DNA from: Vigna angularis
Lineage: Eukaryota; Streptophyta; Magnoliopsida; Fabales; Fabaceae
Direction of reading: 5' to 3'
Assembly: GCF_016808095.1 (NCBI RefSeq)
Contig: NC_068975.1
Span: 7,442,001 to 7,506,000, forward strand
DNA length: 64,000 nt
Position numbers and translations under genes: made by a program. How positions within the stretch are numbered: the first letter of the stretch is position 1; every line of letters begins with the position of its first letter. The notes beneath the pieces are model-generated. The model was given only the letters and a program-made list of their open reading frames with translations. It was not told the origin of the DNA and searched no databases. Positions 1-13,055 of the stretch are shown here, in pieces.

Positions 1-1487
1 TCCATGTCTGCTATACATTTTAGAGGATACTGAGATGGTGCTAGTAGCTCGTGGAACAGAGTTTAGGTCAGCGACTGTATGTCATGGTATGCAACTATTA
101 GAGGATGAGGTGAAGGTCTCAGTGGATGAAATGATCATACCAGATGCCTCGGTTCCTCTGTCCACGGAAGAGATTTTCATTGTGGAACAAGCATATAAGT
201 CGTTTATCACTTGGCCTAAATTTTTGGTTAAACCAGTTTCTCACCCCTCGGTATGAAATTCTTCTTTACACATCTCAATTTTAAAGGTTTTTGATGTCAA
301 AACTTATCTTATCTTTTCATGTAACAACAGACGCAGGCACAAGAGAAGATTCCTCTATCTGAGGATGACCCTCTTTCTTCATTGCATCTACTTGCTGACA
401 TCCTTGATGATAAGCCTTTGGAGGTTGAGTATGATGCTAATGTATTTGGGACAGGCTCTGAGGTCCCAATATACCTTAATAGCCAAGATGTCCATGAGCT
501 TGCGTCGGGAACACAAGAGTTGAATATTTCAATTAATCAACTATGGACGATGTAAGTCTATGACCAATTATTTATATATAAAATTGATTTATATATCAAG
601 TATCCTTATATCAAAGTTAATTTTTGATTTCAGGTATATGTTTGGGGTCAGTAACAAGTTGGGGCATTCTGATGATTATGGATTCATTGATCCCCAATCA
701 ATTCATGAATCAAATGATTTTGAGCAGATCAACATGAATCTGATAAGAAGTTTTGGAAGGGGCAAGAAAATATACTTTTTGCCTTATATATCCGGGTAAG
801 TGAACTTTGTTAACATAATAATGTTCCATATGTGATTTTAATATTTAATAGTTACGTTATTATGAATTTCAGGCGCCATTGGCAACTTCTTGTTATGTCT
901 ATGCAAGACAATTATGCTTTGTGGTTCTGTTCATTGCACAGGCCTCCTCCCACACAACTCAGACAAGCAATTGATTGGTAAGAACCTCAATGTTTGGACT
1001 TTCTTTGTTATATAAATGAATGCTAAAACCTTTTTTTATATACAGTTCTATTCCAGCAAGTATGATGATGGGTGGGAGATCAATTGTTAATAGTAGAAAG
1101 ATTGCTTGGATTTCTCTCAAGGTTTGACATATGCTAAAGCCATACTTTGTTATAATTGTTTTATTTTAATGTTATTCACTAACTATTATCAACTGTGATG
1201 ATATATTGTAGTGTAACAGACAAAATGGGTCATATGAGTGCGGATACTATGTAATGTATAGGATGACCCATATTGTTCGTTCTCACATCACAAGTCGCTG
1301 GTAACGGTAATATTTAACTTTAACAAATTTTGATTTTTTTTCCCAAATGTTGAATTCATATACACTAATTAATATGAATTGTCTTTTGCAGAGATTCAAG
1401 ACTACTACACCAGTTCCTGAGAAGTCACTATTATTCATTAGGAACGCTACTGCGAAGTATATAATTAGATTATACAATAGCTCTTAG
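1..1487 (+). pseudogene. CACTA-encoded Transposase_24-Ulp1 fusion, C-terminal exons, frameshifted
   Basis: Exons by alignment with the second copy: 1-250, 331-551, 634-795, 873-977, 1046-1121, 1212-about 1305 and 1392-1487, all with GT/AG borders. The C-terminal exons encode a C48 (Ulp1/SENP-like) cysteine protease fold: the catalytic His in a RHWQLL context and the catalytic Cys in QNGSYECG. In copy 2 the exon after the Cys motif runs through an ends-in-ACG splice site. Here a base is missing and TGG is followed directly by TAA (about 1300-1305), so the frame breaks before the last exon. Family knowledge: many plant CACTA elements carry an Ulp1-like domain of unclear role. Copy 1 is therefore probably inactive. 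Confidence 0.8.
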
Positions 1488-1608
1488 ATTTAAACATTGC
1501 ATTTGATTAGATTGAATTTTCTTAGACTTTGTACTTTATTTGATGTTGAAATACATTTGAACATGTGTTTGTTATGTTCAAAATGAATTTGTGTACATGT
1601 TTTTATAT

Positions 1609-1653
1609 GCAGGTCTGTTTTTGTGGTAGTGGATATCACAAAAACAGACCTGC
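1609..1653. repeat. 45-bp perfect hairpin after the CACTA gene stop codon
   Basis: Two 17-base perfectly complementary arms (1609-1625 and 1637-1653) flank an 11-base loop, 122 bp after the stop codon. The same hairpin occurs at 24455-24499 in the other copy. It lies between coding region and subterminal repeats. A role in 3'-end formation or as an inner boundary of the transposon end is inference only. Confidence 0.85.
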
Positions 1654-1664
1654 AATTTTAAAAA

Positions 1665-1975
1665 TCTACAGACGAATATGCCGCGGTTGTAACCACAACC
1701 GCGACATATAGTGTTTCGTTTTTTTTTAAAATGAGACATATGGCCGCGGTTAGTGCTAGAACCGCGGCATATACTGGAGTCGTTTGCCGCGGTTCAACCG
1801 CGGCATATCGTGGACAAATTTTTTTTTTTTAAAAAAAATGGATTTAGGCAGCGGTTCCTTGGACAACCGCGACCTAAAGTCTCTGACTTACTACCGCAGT
1901 TGAATATGCCGCGGTTCGTAAACCGCGACGTATAGTGAAAAATAACCGCGGCAAAATCCCCTCGCTGCACTAGTG
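1665..1975. repeat. CACTA subterminal repeats, copy 1
   Basis: Repeated motifs built on CCGCGGTT and its complement, often as short palindromes such as CCGCGGTTcaACCGCGGCATAT, interrupted by T or A runs. This is the usual layout of the transposase-binding end of CACTA elements. The terminal sequence reads CACTAGTGCAGCGAGGGG on the minus strand. Confidence 0.8.
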
Positions 1976-1979
1976 ATGG

Positions 1980-2150
1980 TTGGCTCGAGTTGACCCAAAG
2001 GAAGGTCGAGTTGAGTAGACCCGGTCTGAATGTTGGCTTGGTCTGAAGGTCGGCTAAGTTGACCTTGATCGAAGGTTGCTATAGTTGATCTCAGTCTCAG
2101 TCAACCCCAATCAACCTCAAATCGAAGGTTGAGTCGAGTTGGCCCAAACC
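1980..2150. repeat. Degenerate short tandem repeat (ggtcgagttgacc-like)
   Basis: Imperfect iterations of a 15-25 base motif containing gaaggt(c/t)g(a/g)gttgacc, in both polarities. It begins immediately beside the CACTA terminus. No coding potential is seen. Confidence 0.5.
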
Positions 2151-5100
2151 ATATCTAGTGAATCTAATAGAAAGATATATTAAATTGATCACAATAAATT
2201 TAATTTAATTGACAAAGTAGATTCAATCTAAATTTAATTAAATGTAAATTGAATTAAAAAAAATTCAAATCTAATTGATTAAAAAAAATTAAATTTAATT
2301 AATCCAATTAAAATGAATCTAAACTATAAATTTAATCTATTTTGTTTGGAGCTAGAATGAATCTATCCAACCTTTACATATGTTCTTATTAAGAAGTGCC
2401 ATGCATTGACATTTAAGTTGTGTACCAAAGATTATAGCTAACTTTACGTATATGTTCTTATATATTAAGAAAGCGTCATTGATATTTAAGTTTGCGTACT
2501 AAATATGATACCTAATTCTAAATACATAGAACCATATATTATAAATTATTATTTTAGATCATTATTAAATGGACATTTTATGAAATATGAAATATTCCAA
2601 CCCATTCTAAAATATATTCTTAGAAAATATATATTAATTTTAAAGTACTTAAATTTATAACCAATATTAAAATTGATATATGTAAAATCCAAAGAAATAT
2701 ACTAATGAAAACATATAATATAATATTCTGAGTGATGTAAAAAAAAAACCGTCGTACAAAAAAAAGGCTTACAAAACCATGTTGTTTCTAAAACATAAAT
2801 AAATTAAATTTAATCATTATCAAAGTAAACAAGAAAATAAAGTCCAACAAGATATACAATATCCTGTGAAATCTGACTAGGAATGTCATAAAAATCTACT
2901 ATATCCTTTGCTCTTGTATTACACGTCTTAAGTTGTTTTTCAAACTATTGTCTTAAATAGAAACAGTACGGTTATGGTTCTATCTATGCACTTGGATTAG
3001 TGAACCACCAACTTTGTGTAATACAACATTTGAATAAGTCAAATGCATCAATCACGTCATGAAGATGAAGGTTAAGTGAGTAGTTGGGGTAGAGCCATTA
3101 ATGGCTACGTAAGTGGTTTAGGGTTGAGGAATCAACAATATTAGTTGACCATAACCCTAGTAAGAAAGAGACGTAATCTTTTCTTCTATTTACAAGATAA
3201 ACTAAGATAAGAAAAATGTTACGCAGCACATGAAAGAGGACCCACTTTCTAGGGTTTTAGGTACATCTGAGTGAAGTTTTCAATGTTCTCATGCTAGATG
3301 AAGGGGAACAGGTGTCAGATTTTGGAGTAAGTATAAATGATTATGCTAAAAAGCAAAATGTAAATATTATTAATATAACTTATAACTTTCTATCATTATA
3401 TTCATGTTTAAATAAGCTTAAGGATTTACAATTCTCTTACAATATAATGTCTTAAACACTTTTTAATTTTATATTAACTGAATTATATATTTTATCAATC
3501 AATAAATATTACTTTTTTAAAAATATCATCAAATTTTTTCCTCATATCTCACAATGATATTTTTCAATTAATTTTATATATTTTATTAATTTATCTAACA
3601 TGTAATAGAGTGCTTACGTGTTTTTATAAAATGACATGGTTTTATGAGATTTTTTAAAGCAGTGTTGTTGTAATTTCATATCTATTTAATGCTTTACTTC
3701 CATTTATCTCTTTGCTTTCGATTTGACTTTAACTCTTAAATGATGCCATAAATATGTATTTGTCATGAGAATGTAGTGTGAAGACTAGCATATGGGAAGA
3801 GTTTAAAGGTAGGAAAGAAAATATTGGTAAGTATGCTAAATGACTTCATTTAAAGAAGGGGATGGTTTATTATTTATAGATTCGTAAATCCCTTGTCCTT
3901 CGTACCCTTGGGAATGTGAGAAGCCAAAAGTGAAAAAAAAATAAGATGAATTCAACGCACATTGACTTTTTGCTATTGTACATTAAAAATTATTTATATT
4001 TAACACTATCTTCTATATTAGTGTTTGACTAAAAATATGTATTAATATGGTAGGAGGGAGTTTGAGTGAAATAATTAGGTAGGCAATAAATAATAGCTTA
4101 TTATAACGTTACAGACTCTAACACAAAATGATTTTTTAAGCCCTTATTTTAGGTCTTTCACATATATTTTAGGAAAGATGTGACTTAATAACAAATGTAA
4201 ATTTCTGTATATTGTAGAAGTAAATGTTTTTAACTTTTTTTTTCTCTATTCTACACCAAATTTTTTTCTATTATTGCAATAAACATAAATTTACATGTAT
4301 TAATGTTCTAACATACATAAATCTATGTCTGTCAGTGTAATAACATACATGAGTTTTTGATTTTTTTTTTTTTTAAAGTTGAATTAGTTTTGGCATCAAA
4401 CAAAAGCTTGAAAACTGAAATTATCTAGAATAACTTGTACATTTCAAATATAATGTTTTTAGAATAAAGTACATTTCTAAAATCAAAATAAATATCTGCT
4501 GAATGAAAAAGCTAATCTAACTTAAAACAAAAACCTAATCAAAACCTAGTCTTTTAGATTCTTAAAGAGAATGAAAAAGCTAATCTAACTTAGAACAAAA
4601 ACCTAATCAAAACCTAGTCTTTTATATTCTTAAAGAGACACCTTGCGCACTCTCGTCTTATTTGAGTCATCTCCTCTTTGATATATGGGTGAGAGATCTC
4701 GAAGACCTAAAGCAATGAAATAATGTTATTATGTACAGAATTTCTCAAACTTTAAAATTCATGCACAAGTTATAAGTGTTTATTGTTGTATAACTTTGAA
4801 TGACTCATACTCTAATAATAGTTTTGATTCAATACATTATCTAGTATCCATATTCAAAGGAACTACTTTGCCTATTACACTAAAATAAATGAAGGAAAAA
4901 TTAATATCATACAACTTCTACACAAAAATAATTAATTTAATGATTAAATGATATCTAACCTTAGGATATATAAATTGAATTTATCTTTGCTTATTCTTAT
5001 TTAATAATTGGTTTGTCGCAACCACAACTTTGGTTAAATTGAAGACATATTACTCATAATTGTTATATACTAATTGGTGTTATGAAAGTTATAACATTAC

Positions 5101-5225
5101 CATTGTAGTAATGACTTTAGTTCTTTGTTGGGTTTCTTATGAATAGAATAGAACCAAGGACTCTTTAAGAATGAGGACTATTATATTCTAATGGGAGCTT
5201 CAATGAAGGAGAAATTGTTAGCTGA
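2151..5225. other. AT-rich gene-poor DNA, no recognised gene
   Basis: Long A/T runs, no extended reading frame, no splice-supported exon chain and no terminal repeat pair that I can recognise. A small tandem duplication is listed separately. Probably decayed intergenic or old repeat sequence. Confidence 0.5.
4500..4637. repeat. 69-bp tandem duplication
   Basis: Two head-to-tail units starting at gaatgaaaaagct (4500 and 4569), differing by only a few bases. A simple local duplication in non-coding DNA. Confidence 0.85.
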
Positions 5226-5867
5226 GTAAAATATCGTACAACGTCAAATATTTTGAGCTTTTAACGGTGAATTCGTGACCGACGTCATAACGGAAGACGT
5301 AAATTTGACGTCAAATACTATAGACTGATGTTACTTGTTTATATACACGTCGCGTAGTAAAGAGCATGACGTCTAATATATGAATAAATAGTTATATTTA
5401 AAGGAATATTTGGTGTCCACTATAAGGGGACGAGACGTAAAGTTGACGTCCAATAGAAAGAGGTTGGACGCAACATTAACGTTGAATTATATAGACCAAC
5501 GTTACTTGTTGTTTATAGACACGTCGAGAAATGAAGAGTTGGACGTCTAATATGTGAATAAATAGTTATATTTAAAGAAAAAATTTTAGTCCTCTATTTG
5601 GGGACTAGACGTAAAGTTCACGTCGAATTTTTTGAGCGATCGACGTTACCCTAGCTAAGCTAGAGAGAAGCTCGCCCAATGTTGCATTGCATTTTAGTTT
5701 GATGGTAATCCATTGTAAATGGTTTAAAATCGATCAGTGTACTAGGTGACGTTAATATACATATATTAACGTCGAGTAGCGTATAGTTTGACGTCAACTC
5801 CATTGTTTTCTTTTTCAATTTGATTCGTTTTCACTCATTTAACCAGACCTGAGTTACAGAAACCAAA

Positions 5868-5955
5868 CCATATATTCACAGAATTCATCAATTCATATAT
5901 TCGCATCAGTTCATATATTCGCTCAATTCATATATTCACAGAATTCATCAATTCA
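5868..5955. repeat. Short tandem repeat (aattcatatattcrc)
   Basis: Four to five iterations of an 18-22 base unit containing aattcat(c/a)(a/t)att and tatattcgc. Lies inside the decayed CACTA element, between its subterminal repeats and the transposase fragment. Confidence 0.6.
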
Positions 5956-6423
5956 AATTTCCGATTCCTATGAAGAGAACAAAACCATACAACTTGTGCC
6001 TTTTTTGGAATGATCACCATCATTTGCCAATGGCCCCTAACATGTACCAACAACTAGTAAGTTTATTCATTAAATTTTTATAAAAGTTGACAATATTAAG
6101 AAACACATACCCATCAATGTATGACACGATATACAACTCTCTTTTAGACTCATTTATCCATGTTTGCATATATGATTATCTCGAATCTAATGTGTTTCCA
6201 GATGGTTGACTAGTCTGAGGTTCAAGAAAGTCAAACATTGTTGCTCTACCTTGTTCCACTATGATGGTGTCCAAGTACCTATAACAATAAAGTTAAGTAT
6301 ATTTATTAAAAAGTAATAATATTAATACTCCAAAAGTTAAATAACAATTAAAAAACTTAAATGCACCATAGTTGTATGCATGAAATATTCAACATTCTTT
6401 CTCCACCAACGATCTCCAGTGCA

Positions 6424-7335
6424 TCATTTAAAGCAGTATACAATGGCACATGACACTGGGTGTCGAAGAAGATTATCACATTTTCTTCCAACAACGTGCC
6501 ACATAAGATTATCACATTTTCTTCCAACAACGTGCCACATAAGATTCTTCGCATCTTCGTTAACAAAAAACAATCGTTTCAACCTAGGTACTATAGGTAA
6601 GTACCACATGACCTTAGCCGGTGGACCATCATTGTCTTCATCGTTATTTCCATCAAGTTTCTTCTTAAATCCTGACGAACCACACGTCAGACACACCTTC
6701 ATTGAAGCATATTGATCTCTATACAATACAAAATCATTGGGACATGCATGTATCTTGTGGTATTCCAAACCCATTGGACATAGAATTTTCGTCGCCTCGT
6801 AATTACGGATAAGTAACGTGTTATTTTTTGGAAGCATCTCCTTGAGCAACTCCAACAATTCCGTGAAACTTGTATCAGTCCATCTGTTTCTTGCTTTCAA
6901 ACAAAACAATTTCAAAGTTGACGACAACCATGTAAAATTGATGTATCCTGGATACAACTCTTGCTCTAAATTGTTCTTAAGACTTTCGTATAAATGAGCT
7001 CTTCCAAAATTTTCTTCACCAACATCACGTACCATTTCGTCAAAATGATCACTCATCCCTTCGTCGACATAATATGAACCTTTTAACGTTGTTGACTTAT
7101 ATAATATTTCCCCATGCCAAGTCCAAACTGTATAACTTCTCATTATTCCATAGATGAACAAATGATCACGGATGTTGTCCAAGTCTTCAAATACTTGATT
7201 GAGACAACGAACACAAGGGCAAAAATATGCCCCGTTCACTGGTTTTTCGTGTTCTTTAACATATTCTATTTACTCAAAAACCCCCCGCTCATACTCTTCA
7301 CTAATACGACACTGATGAATCCAGCTTCGATCTAT
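6424..7335 (-). pseudogene. TNP2-type CACTA transposase, N-terminal fragment
   Basis: The minus-strand frame gives a Transpos_assoc-type N-terminus: an IDRSW stretch just below 7335, then CPCVRCLNQ with the Cys pair, then the WHGE motif. It continues to the region leading into the Transposase_21 domain (CLTCGSS, KVMWYLP, RLKRLF, NLMWH). An in-frame TAA at 7270-7272 cuts off the real start, so the longest open stretch begins only at 7239. After the RHP motif the sequence leaves the family, so the catalytic DDE core and C-terminal half are missing. A 36-bp tandem duplication repeats NLMWHVVGRKCD near the break. The family binds and cuts CACTA ends in the nucleus; this copy cannot. Confidence 0.8.
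6471..6542. repeat. 36-bp perfect tandem duplication inside the TNP2 fragment
   Basis: Two adjacent identical 36-base units (6471-6506 and 6507-6542). The length is a multiple of three, so the frame is kept and 12 residues are repeated in the predicted protein. Confidence 0.9.
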
Positions 7336-8449
7336 ACTACTCTAAGTAATTTTAAAACAACAAAAGAAAAGAATCTACGTCAAAAAATAAAGTTAACTTA
7401 TGTCTAAAACCAACAAAAAATACCTATCATACGTTGAAGAAAGAAAAAACTATTATACGTACATGCCTACAAATATTTATCATAATACATTGAAGGGAAA
7501 AAAAACTAACCTAGAAATGGTCCAGTATCCACAAACACAACATCAAACACGAACACATATATCATACGTAATACATTGAAGAAGAAAAAACCAACCTCGA
7601 AATGGTGTCGCTAAAGAAGAAGATGAAGTTCGCTGACCACGTATGCAAAAAGCCTATAGATAAACGAAAATCAATCTATCAAACCAAATGAAAAACAAAG
7701 TAAATAAGTATCAAATGACATTCGCAAGACATAAATGACTAAAAAGTAACCTTCTTTGTTGTTCGCACTCGTCCTCAAAGAAGAACGTTCAAGTAGAAAT
7801 GAAAGTGCAAAGAAATAGTGAAACTGTGTTATGTTTTTCACATTCATTAAAACATATTCAACATCGAGCACAAGGTAAACTCGACGTTCTATTTAAATAA
7901 AACGTCAAAGCCCCACACAATTCGACGTTCTATGGTGGTAAATATTTAAACCAGCGCGCCATTCTTTTATTCTTTTTTTAAAACCACCAATAACATGTCG
8001 AATTTTATAGGTATTCGACGTATTATTGTCAACCAGAATCCAAAGAGTTACTTCCTTTTTAATTCTTTTTTCTTTTAATCCAGCAATAAACTTCGAATTC
8101 CTTGGGGGCTTCGACCTCTTATTTGCATCTAGAAGCCAAAGGTCGCTCCCTTTTTATTCTTTTTTTTCCTTTTTAACCTCCCATAGCACGTCAAAGTCTC
8201 TGCGGCTTCAAATTGATGGGCATTGGAGAGGTTGGGAACATTAATTGTGTGTTGTTACTAGAGCATTAATAGTACGTCGAATTCGTTGGGGCTTCGAAGT
8301 TTTATTCTTCATCCAAAAGCCAAAGGTCACTCCCTTTTTTATTATTTTTTCTTTTAAACCAACCATAAAACGTTGAAGCTCTTCGGGTATTGGACGTCAT
8401 GGGCATTGGATGCTTTGGGGTTTAAAAATTCCATACACTATTGATCATC

Positions 8450-8830
8450 TTAGCTCTACACTTGTTGCATCTGTATATCTATAACAATGAATTATATTTT
8501 AAATGCAATAATTTCAATATAGTAAATATAGAAGACACATTACTACTTATATGCACTAGAGTTGTATGATTGAAATGTTTAAGATCTTGTTTCCACCAAT
8601 CACCTCCAACGCATTAGAAAGGGAAATGTAAAATGGGCATGAGATTCAATTCTAAATAGTCTAAACTCACATGGTATCTTTATTAGTTTTCTATTCAATT
8701 TAGGCAATATGGTGACAGGGCTTGAAAAACGACCATCCCCTACTTTTGTCATGTCGTAATCTTCATCACTAACATGGTGTCAAACCTTTTTTTGACGATA
8801 GGAGAACTAAAATAAATATATGCAAAAGTT
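8450..8830 (-). pseudogene. Possible second, diverged TNP2 fragment
   Basis: The stretch around 8560-8640 resembles 6360-6450 in order of words (gttgtatg.ttgaaat, tttccaccaa.c..ctcca, gcat.agaaagg), followed by text similar in position to the transposase fragment. There is no open frame. It may be a partial duplicate of the neighbouring element. Weak, based on eye alignment only. Confidence 0.3.
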
Positions 8831-8869
8831 TAGCTCATCTATTTATAAATTATAGAAAAATATTGGTTT

Positions 8870-9120
8870 AAACCCTTAGTTGGTCCCTATATTTGTTGAG
8901 GAATCTCAAGTCGTCCCTCTTGTTTAAAATGGTCTCAATTGGATCCTAAATTTTGTAAAATTGTACCAATTAAGCCCTTTTCGTTAAGTGGTCAGAAATG
9001 ACATCAACATATGTTGACGTGTTGCACAATAAATATGATGATGTTAGTGGTTTTATTATGTGGAATTAATATTTAAATTAAGATGGTGTATTAATTTTTG
9101 ACATGACAAAATGTAATTGG
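8870..9120. repeat. Dispersed plant repeat (tagttggtccctatattt type)
   Basis: Contains phrases typical of a widespread class of plant repeats (ggtccctatatttgt, caattggatcc, taccaattaag, ttcgttaa). No terminal structure or coding capacity is seen, so I do not assign an element class. Confidence 0.35.
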
Positions 9121-11690
9121 TCATTGTAGTTAAAATAATAGATTAGGGATTTTGTGCACTTCAGATTAGGGATTTATGAACTTAGTAGGGTTTAGAGAAA
9201 GAGGGATTTAAAAATGGAATTAGGAATTTGAATGTGAAAAGGAGACGAACACCAATGCAGGTTTTATGTTATGCGGGAATGACTTTTTCTCTTCCTTTCT
9301 CTCTCACTGAGCTTTTCCCTTTCTTCAAATGACTCTAATGTGCCCTACTAATATGACCCATCTCCACTAAAACAAAGTGAGACATAATGGTCCATATTAT
9401 TTGATCTATTCTCCACGTAGGAAGGGATCCCAATAACCCAACACTTACAACATATATTTGCATGGATACCCCCAATCATCATAACTTTTTTCTCTCTTGG
9501 CATAAAACTCTTTGTTGGGATAACCCAACAAAACATACATAATAAATTCATCGGGAAAACCCATGACAAATATTACCAAAAACATATTCACATGCACACA
9601 CAAACCCTTGCCCAACAATAGCAATACATAACCATAATCATAATCATATAACACATATATATCAAACAAATATTTTCATGCAAATAAATCGCAAATGCAG
9701 AGCATACAACAAACAATGAGAAGTTTCCCTATACCTTAGCCAATACTAGAGTTTTATCTAACTTTAAAAACACCACAAATCCTTCCTTACATTAAGGTTT
9801 TCTTAACTCTTCATTTTTTCTCTTAGAAAACGTTTATTCCCTTATCTTTCTAATTTTCATTTTTTGATTTTAGGGTAACAAAATGCAGACCCCTTTTTCC
9901 TCTTCTCCTTTTTATCTTCTTCTATTTTATCTCTATCTTTTTAGGTTTAATAAAATCTATTAGTTTATCTCTAAAACCACTAAGATTTCGTCTCTTATTC
10001 TCTCTTAATAAAATCTATTAGTTCATCTCTAGAAGTTGTCTACGATATCTAAAGCCCAAACCCTCTCTCTCTATCCTATCTACCAAAATCTTTTGCGTGT
10101 CAATCAAGCCATTCCCTTTCTAGCAAAGCCTAAAACTCTCTCTCTCTCCCCGTCGAAACCCTAAACCTCTAACTTTGCCACTTCCCACTCTTATCCGCTG
10201 CTAACTAAGAATTTTCTCAAAATCTTCTCGGTATTCAAGAGATGCAAAATCTCTTTTCCAAATCTTCTGTACTAACCGCTTTAAATGGACGAGATTGACC
10301 AATCGCTCATGACTAACTTTTTCTTCTATTTAACACACTTCTCTTCTCATCTTCTTAACACATTCTCTTAAAACCTTAATTCTTGTCTCACCCTCAAGGC
10401 CTCTCAATACACTGAGTCTCTAGACCCTCAAAATTCCAAACCAATGAAACCCTTTTCCAAACCTCCTGACCATCATTGTTATCTCATTCAATCATCGGAA
10501 AGAGATGGACATGACAATCCAACATCCCTTTCTACTCCTACCCTTCTTACCTTCCTTACACACGTAGTTCTTCCATTTTACCACCACCTCTCTTGACCTA
10601 ACCCCATCACTTCCAACCTCTCTTCAGTCATTCTTCTTTGGCCCCACGATAAGCTGTCGTTGAAGCTATCAAATTAATACTACTTTACAAGGAAATTTTA
10701 ATATTTCCAAGTTTATAGTCAAGAAAGTAGATAGGGTTAAAGTAACCCTGAGTCGTTTCCCAATGAATACGGAATTGCTTTTCAATACTTGACTCTTATG
10801 AAGACTCTGAAAAAAGGTTAGTAATGTTATGTAATGCTTAAAAATAAGAATGAAAATCTATCCTAATGAATTTGATGTTGAAGAATGTTATGAGTTTAAT
10901 TGAAGAACAAATGAGACACTTTGAAATAATTATAATGAAATAGGATAATTCTACCACTTTTCTAAGATAGATTCATAATTGATTATCCACATATCATTGT
11001 TCAATTGATTACTGTTTGGGTTTCAAATTTATTAAACTACATTCTTAATTAACGTGAGGGCGATCATACAATTAACCAAAGTACATTCTAAATCAAATCT
11101 GATTATGTTTAATCATGCCTATTCTTAAATCTCCTAACCAAATTAAATGTTGATTAATCAAATTAAATTCTCATTTAATTATAGTTGAAATTCTTAGCCC
11201 TCCATGCATGGAGTAGATAAATGGTAAAATAAAATTGAGAGGATTGGTGGATGATTGCTTCTAGTGGAGGAGTCTGAGTGAATGAATGAGTTATGATTTC
11301 TACCTCCCTTGGCTCTCTTTATATAGGCTTTATTGAGCTTGAACTCTAAATATTTCATAGATATTTCCTGGTGATATTTTCATATTAAATCAATTATCCT
11401 TAAAAATATCAACTAAATTATCTCTTAAATTCCATTTGTGTCCTTCTTAAGTTTTCAAAATTATAGAAAAATCCCTAAAAATTCCACAAAAAGCCTTGAG
11501 TTGACCAAACTTGACCAAGATTGACCATTTGACCATCTTTGACTGAAGAGAGGTCGCCACCAATGAGGGTATGCACGTGACAACCCTCTTTCTCACCCAT
11601 TTAGGGTTTCAAAATGCAAGGGAAAACACTCTCTACTTCTGAGTCGCGATAGACTTCTTGATAGGGGAAGCTTTGTGAGTGCTGAACCTA
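9121..11690. other. No recognised gene; mixed non-coding sequence
   Basis: Contains pyrimidine-rich text (9880-10660), an AT-rich stretch (10660-11200) and a ttgacca-rich stretch (11500-11545). Short frames at 9348-9669 have no recognisable motif. It may be eroded LTR-retrotransposon sequence, but I cannot support a class. Confidence 0.4.
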
Positions 11691-13051
11691 AATCTTGTGT
11701 TTGTTTTTTATGATGACAACACATTGACTACAACAACACAAATGTTGTCATGACACAACATAAATGTGTTTTCGGTGTTTAATGCATATGCAAATATATA
11801 AATGTTTATTGTTGTTTCATGCATATATTGAACATACTGTTGTTTCTGCATACTACTATGATTATGATGTGAATATTTATCTGTATGCATATTGTATGTT
11901 GTTGAGTATTGAAAACCACAAGTACAAAAGCTTAATTTTTGAACTGTGGCAAAAATAGCAAGTTAGAATCAATTACATTAATTGGTGAATTGATTAAAAC
12001 TCGTGTCTTTGCATATATCTTTTTCAAATGTGTTGTGATGAGTTTTTTAAGGAGGAAAGTTTTTTAAATTTTTTTGAAGTGTTAAGCTTAATCGATTACA
12101 CATGTTATGTAATCAATTAAGTCTGTTATCTTTGGAAAACTGTTTTCAGCTGAGTCAAATTGCTCTAACGGTCATATTTTTTAAATATGTTTGACTTGCA
12201 TTAAATGAGAATCGATTACATTAGTTGTGCATTCAATTATGGGCTGAGTTAGTTGTATTTCTGTTACATTTGGTTTTTTATTATGTAACCGATTACATTA
12301 CTAATATAATCGATTACTTTGCGTCTATTATGACAAAAACTATAAAGTGACGCATTACCTGTATTTTTTTAGAACACTTGATCATTTAAATTTTGAAATA
12401 TGAAAATTTTCATTTGAGATAGTTTTACAGATTGCATTGACGCTTCAAGAATCAAGAACAAAGATCTTAAAGAAACTTGAAGGATTCTTAAGAGGAAATT
12501 TGAGAGCTTGACAGATTGATCGTATCCGCATTGTTGAGGTGTATTTGTTGTGATCAGAAAAGAATTTTGCACTAGTTGATTGTCCTATGTTCCTGTTCAT
12601 GTGCAACAGGAAGGAGACCGATGAGATCTTGGACTTTGAGAGGGGATTCTCATAGGGATTCTACAGCAAGAACATGTGGTTCTGTGTGTGGAGGTGTATT
12701 CATTTCTATATTTGATTGTTTGAATGGGAAATGTGTTTACATTGTGGAGGTGTGTTCACTGTAAAACCTTTGGTGTAATTCTCTAATCATTATAGTGAAA
12801 TATCCTTCAATCAGTGGTTGATTGGAAGGGTGACTAGATGTAGGCATTGTGGCCGAACCAGGATAAAAACTATGTTTGATCTTCTTTCTCTATCTCTTTA
12901 CTTTTCATTGCATACATGTACTTTACTTACAGCGCAAGAAAGTTTTAAAGATCATTTTATTTCTGCAAAAATATTTGAAAAGTCCACGTTTTTATAAATC
13001 ACCAATTCAACCCCCTTTTGGTGTTGAGAAACAAGCTTTGTTATTTCTAAC
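11690..13051 (+). repeat. Probable Copia-type LTR remnant
   Basis: Begins with a tttatgatgacaacacattg phrase, has several (a)atcgattac(a) words in the middle (12090-12320) and ends with accaattcaacccccttttgg. This order resembles LTRs of SIRE/Maximus-like Copia elements in legumes. No matching partner, binding site or pol region is present next to it. Assignment rests on recollection of such LTRs. Confidence 0.35.
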
Positions 13052-13055
13052 AAGA

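Larger units (their letters stand above)
1..1975 (+). mobile_element. CACTA (En/Spm) element copy 1, 3' portion
   Basis: The right-hand part of a CACTA DNA transposon; the left part lies outside the window. It is nearly collinear with 22841-24876, base 1 matching base 22841, and holds the same exons, the same hairpin after the stop codon and the same CCGCGGTT-rich end. It finishes in CTGCACTAGTG at 1975, the inverted form of the CACTA terminus. The adjoining three bases (atg) would be one half of the target duplication, but the partner is not visible. Confidence 0.85.
5230..8450 (-). mobile_element. Decayed CACTA element, ACGTC-type subterminal repeats
   Basis: Both flanks of a truncated minus-strand TNP2 fragment (5230-5810 and about 7860-8410) are rich in short repeats on (g)acgtc / gacgtt / cgtcgaa, as expected for CACTA ends. 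The related small element at 52162-52941 has the same repeats and keeps a TACTAGTG terminus. I could not find intact CACTA/TAGTG ends here, so the borders are approximate and the element is probably eroded at both sides. Confidence 0.6.

Noticed and set aside
9348..9669. Two overlapping minus-strand frames of 73-74 codons
   Set aside because: Cys/Tyr/Val-rich without a motif, no splice partners, and located in repeat-like DNA.
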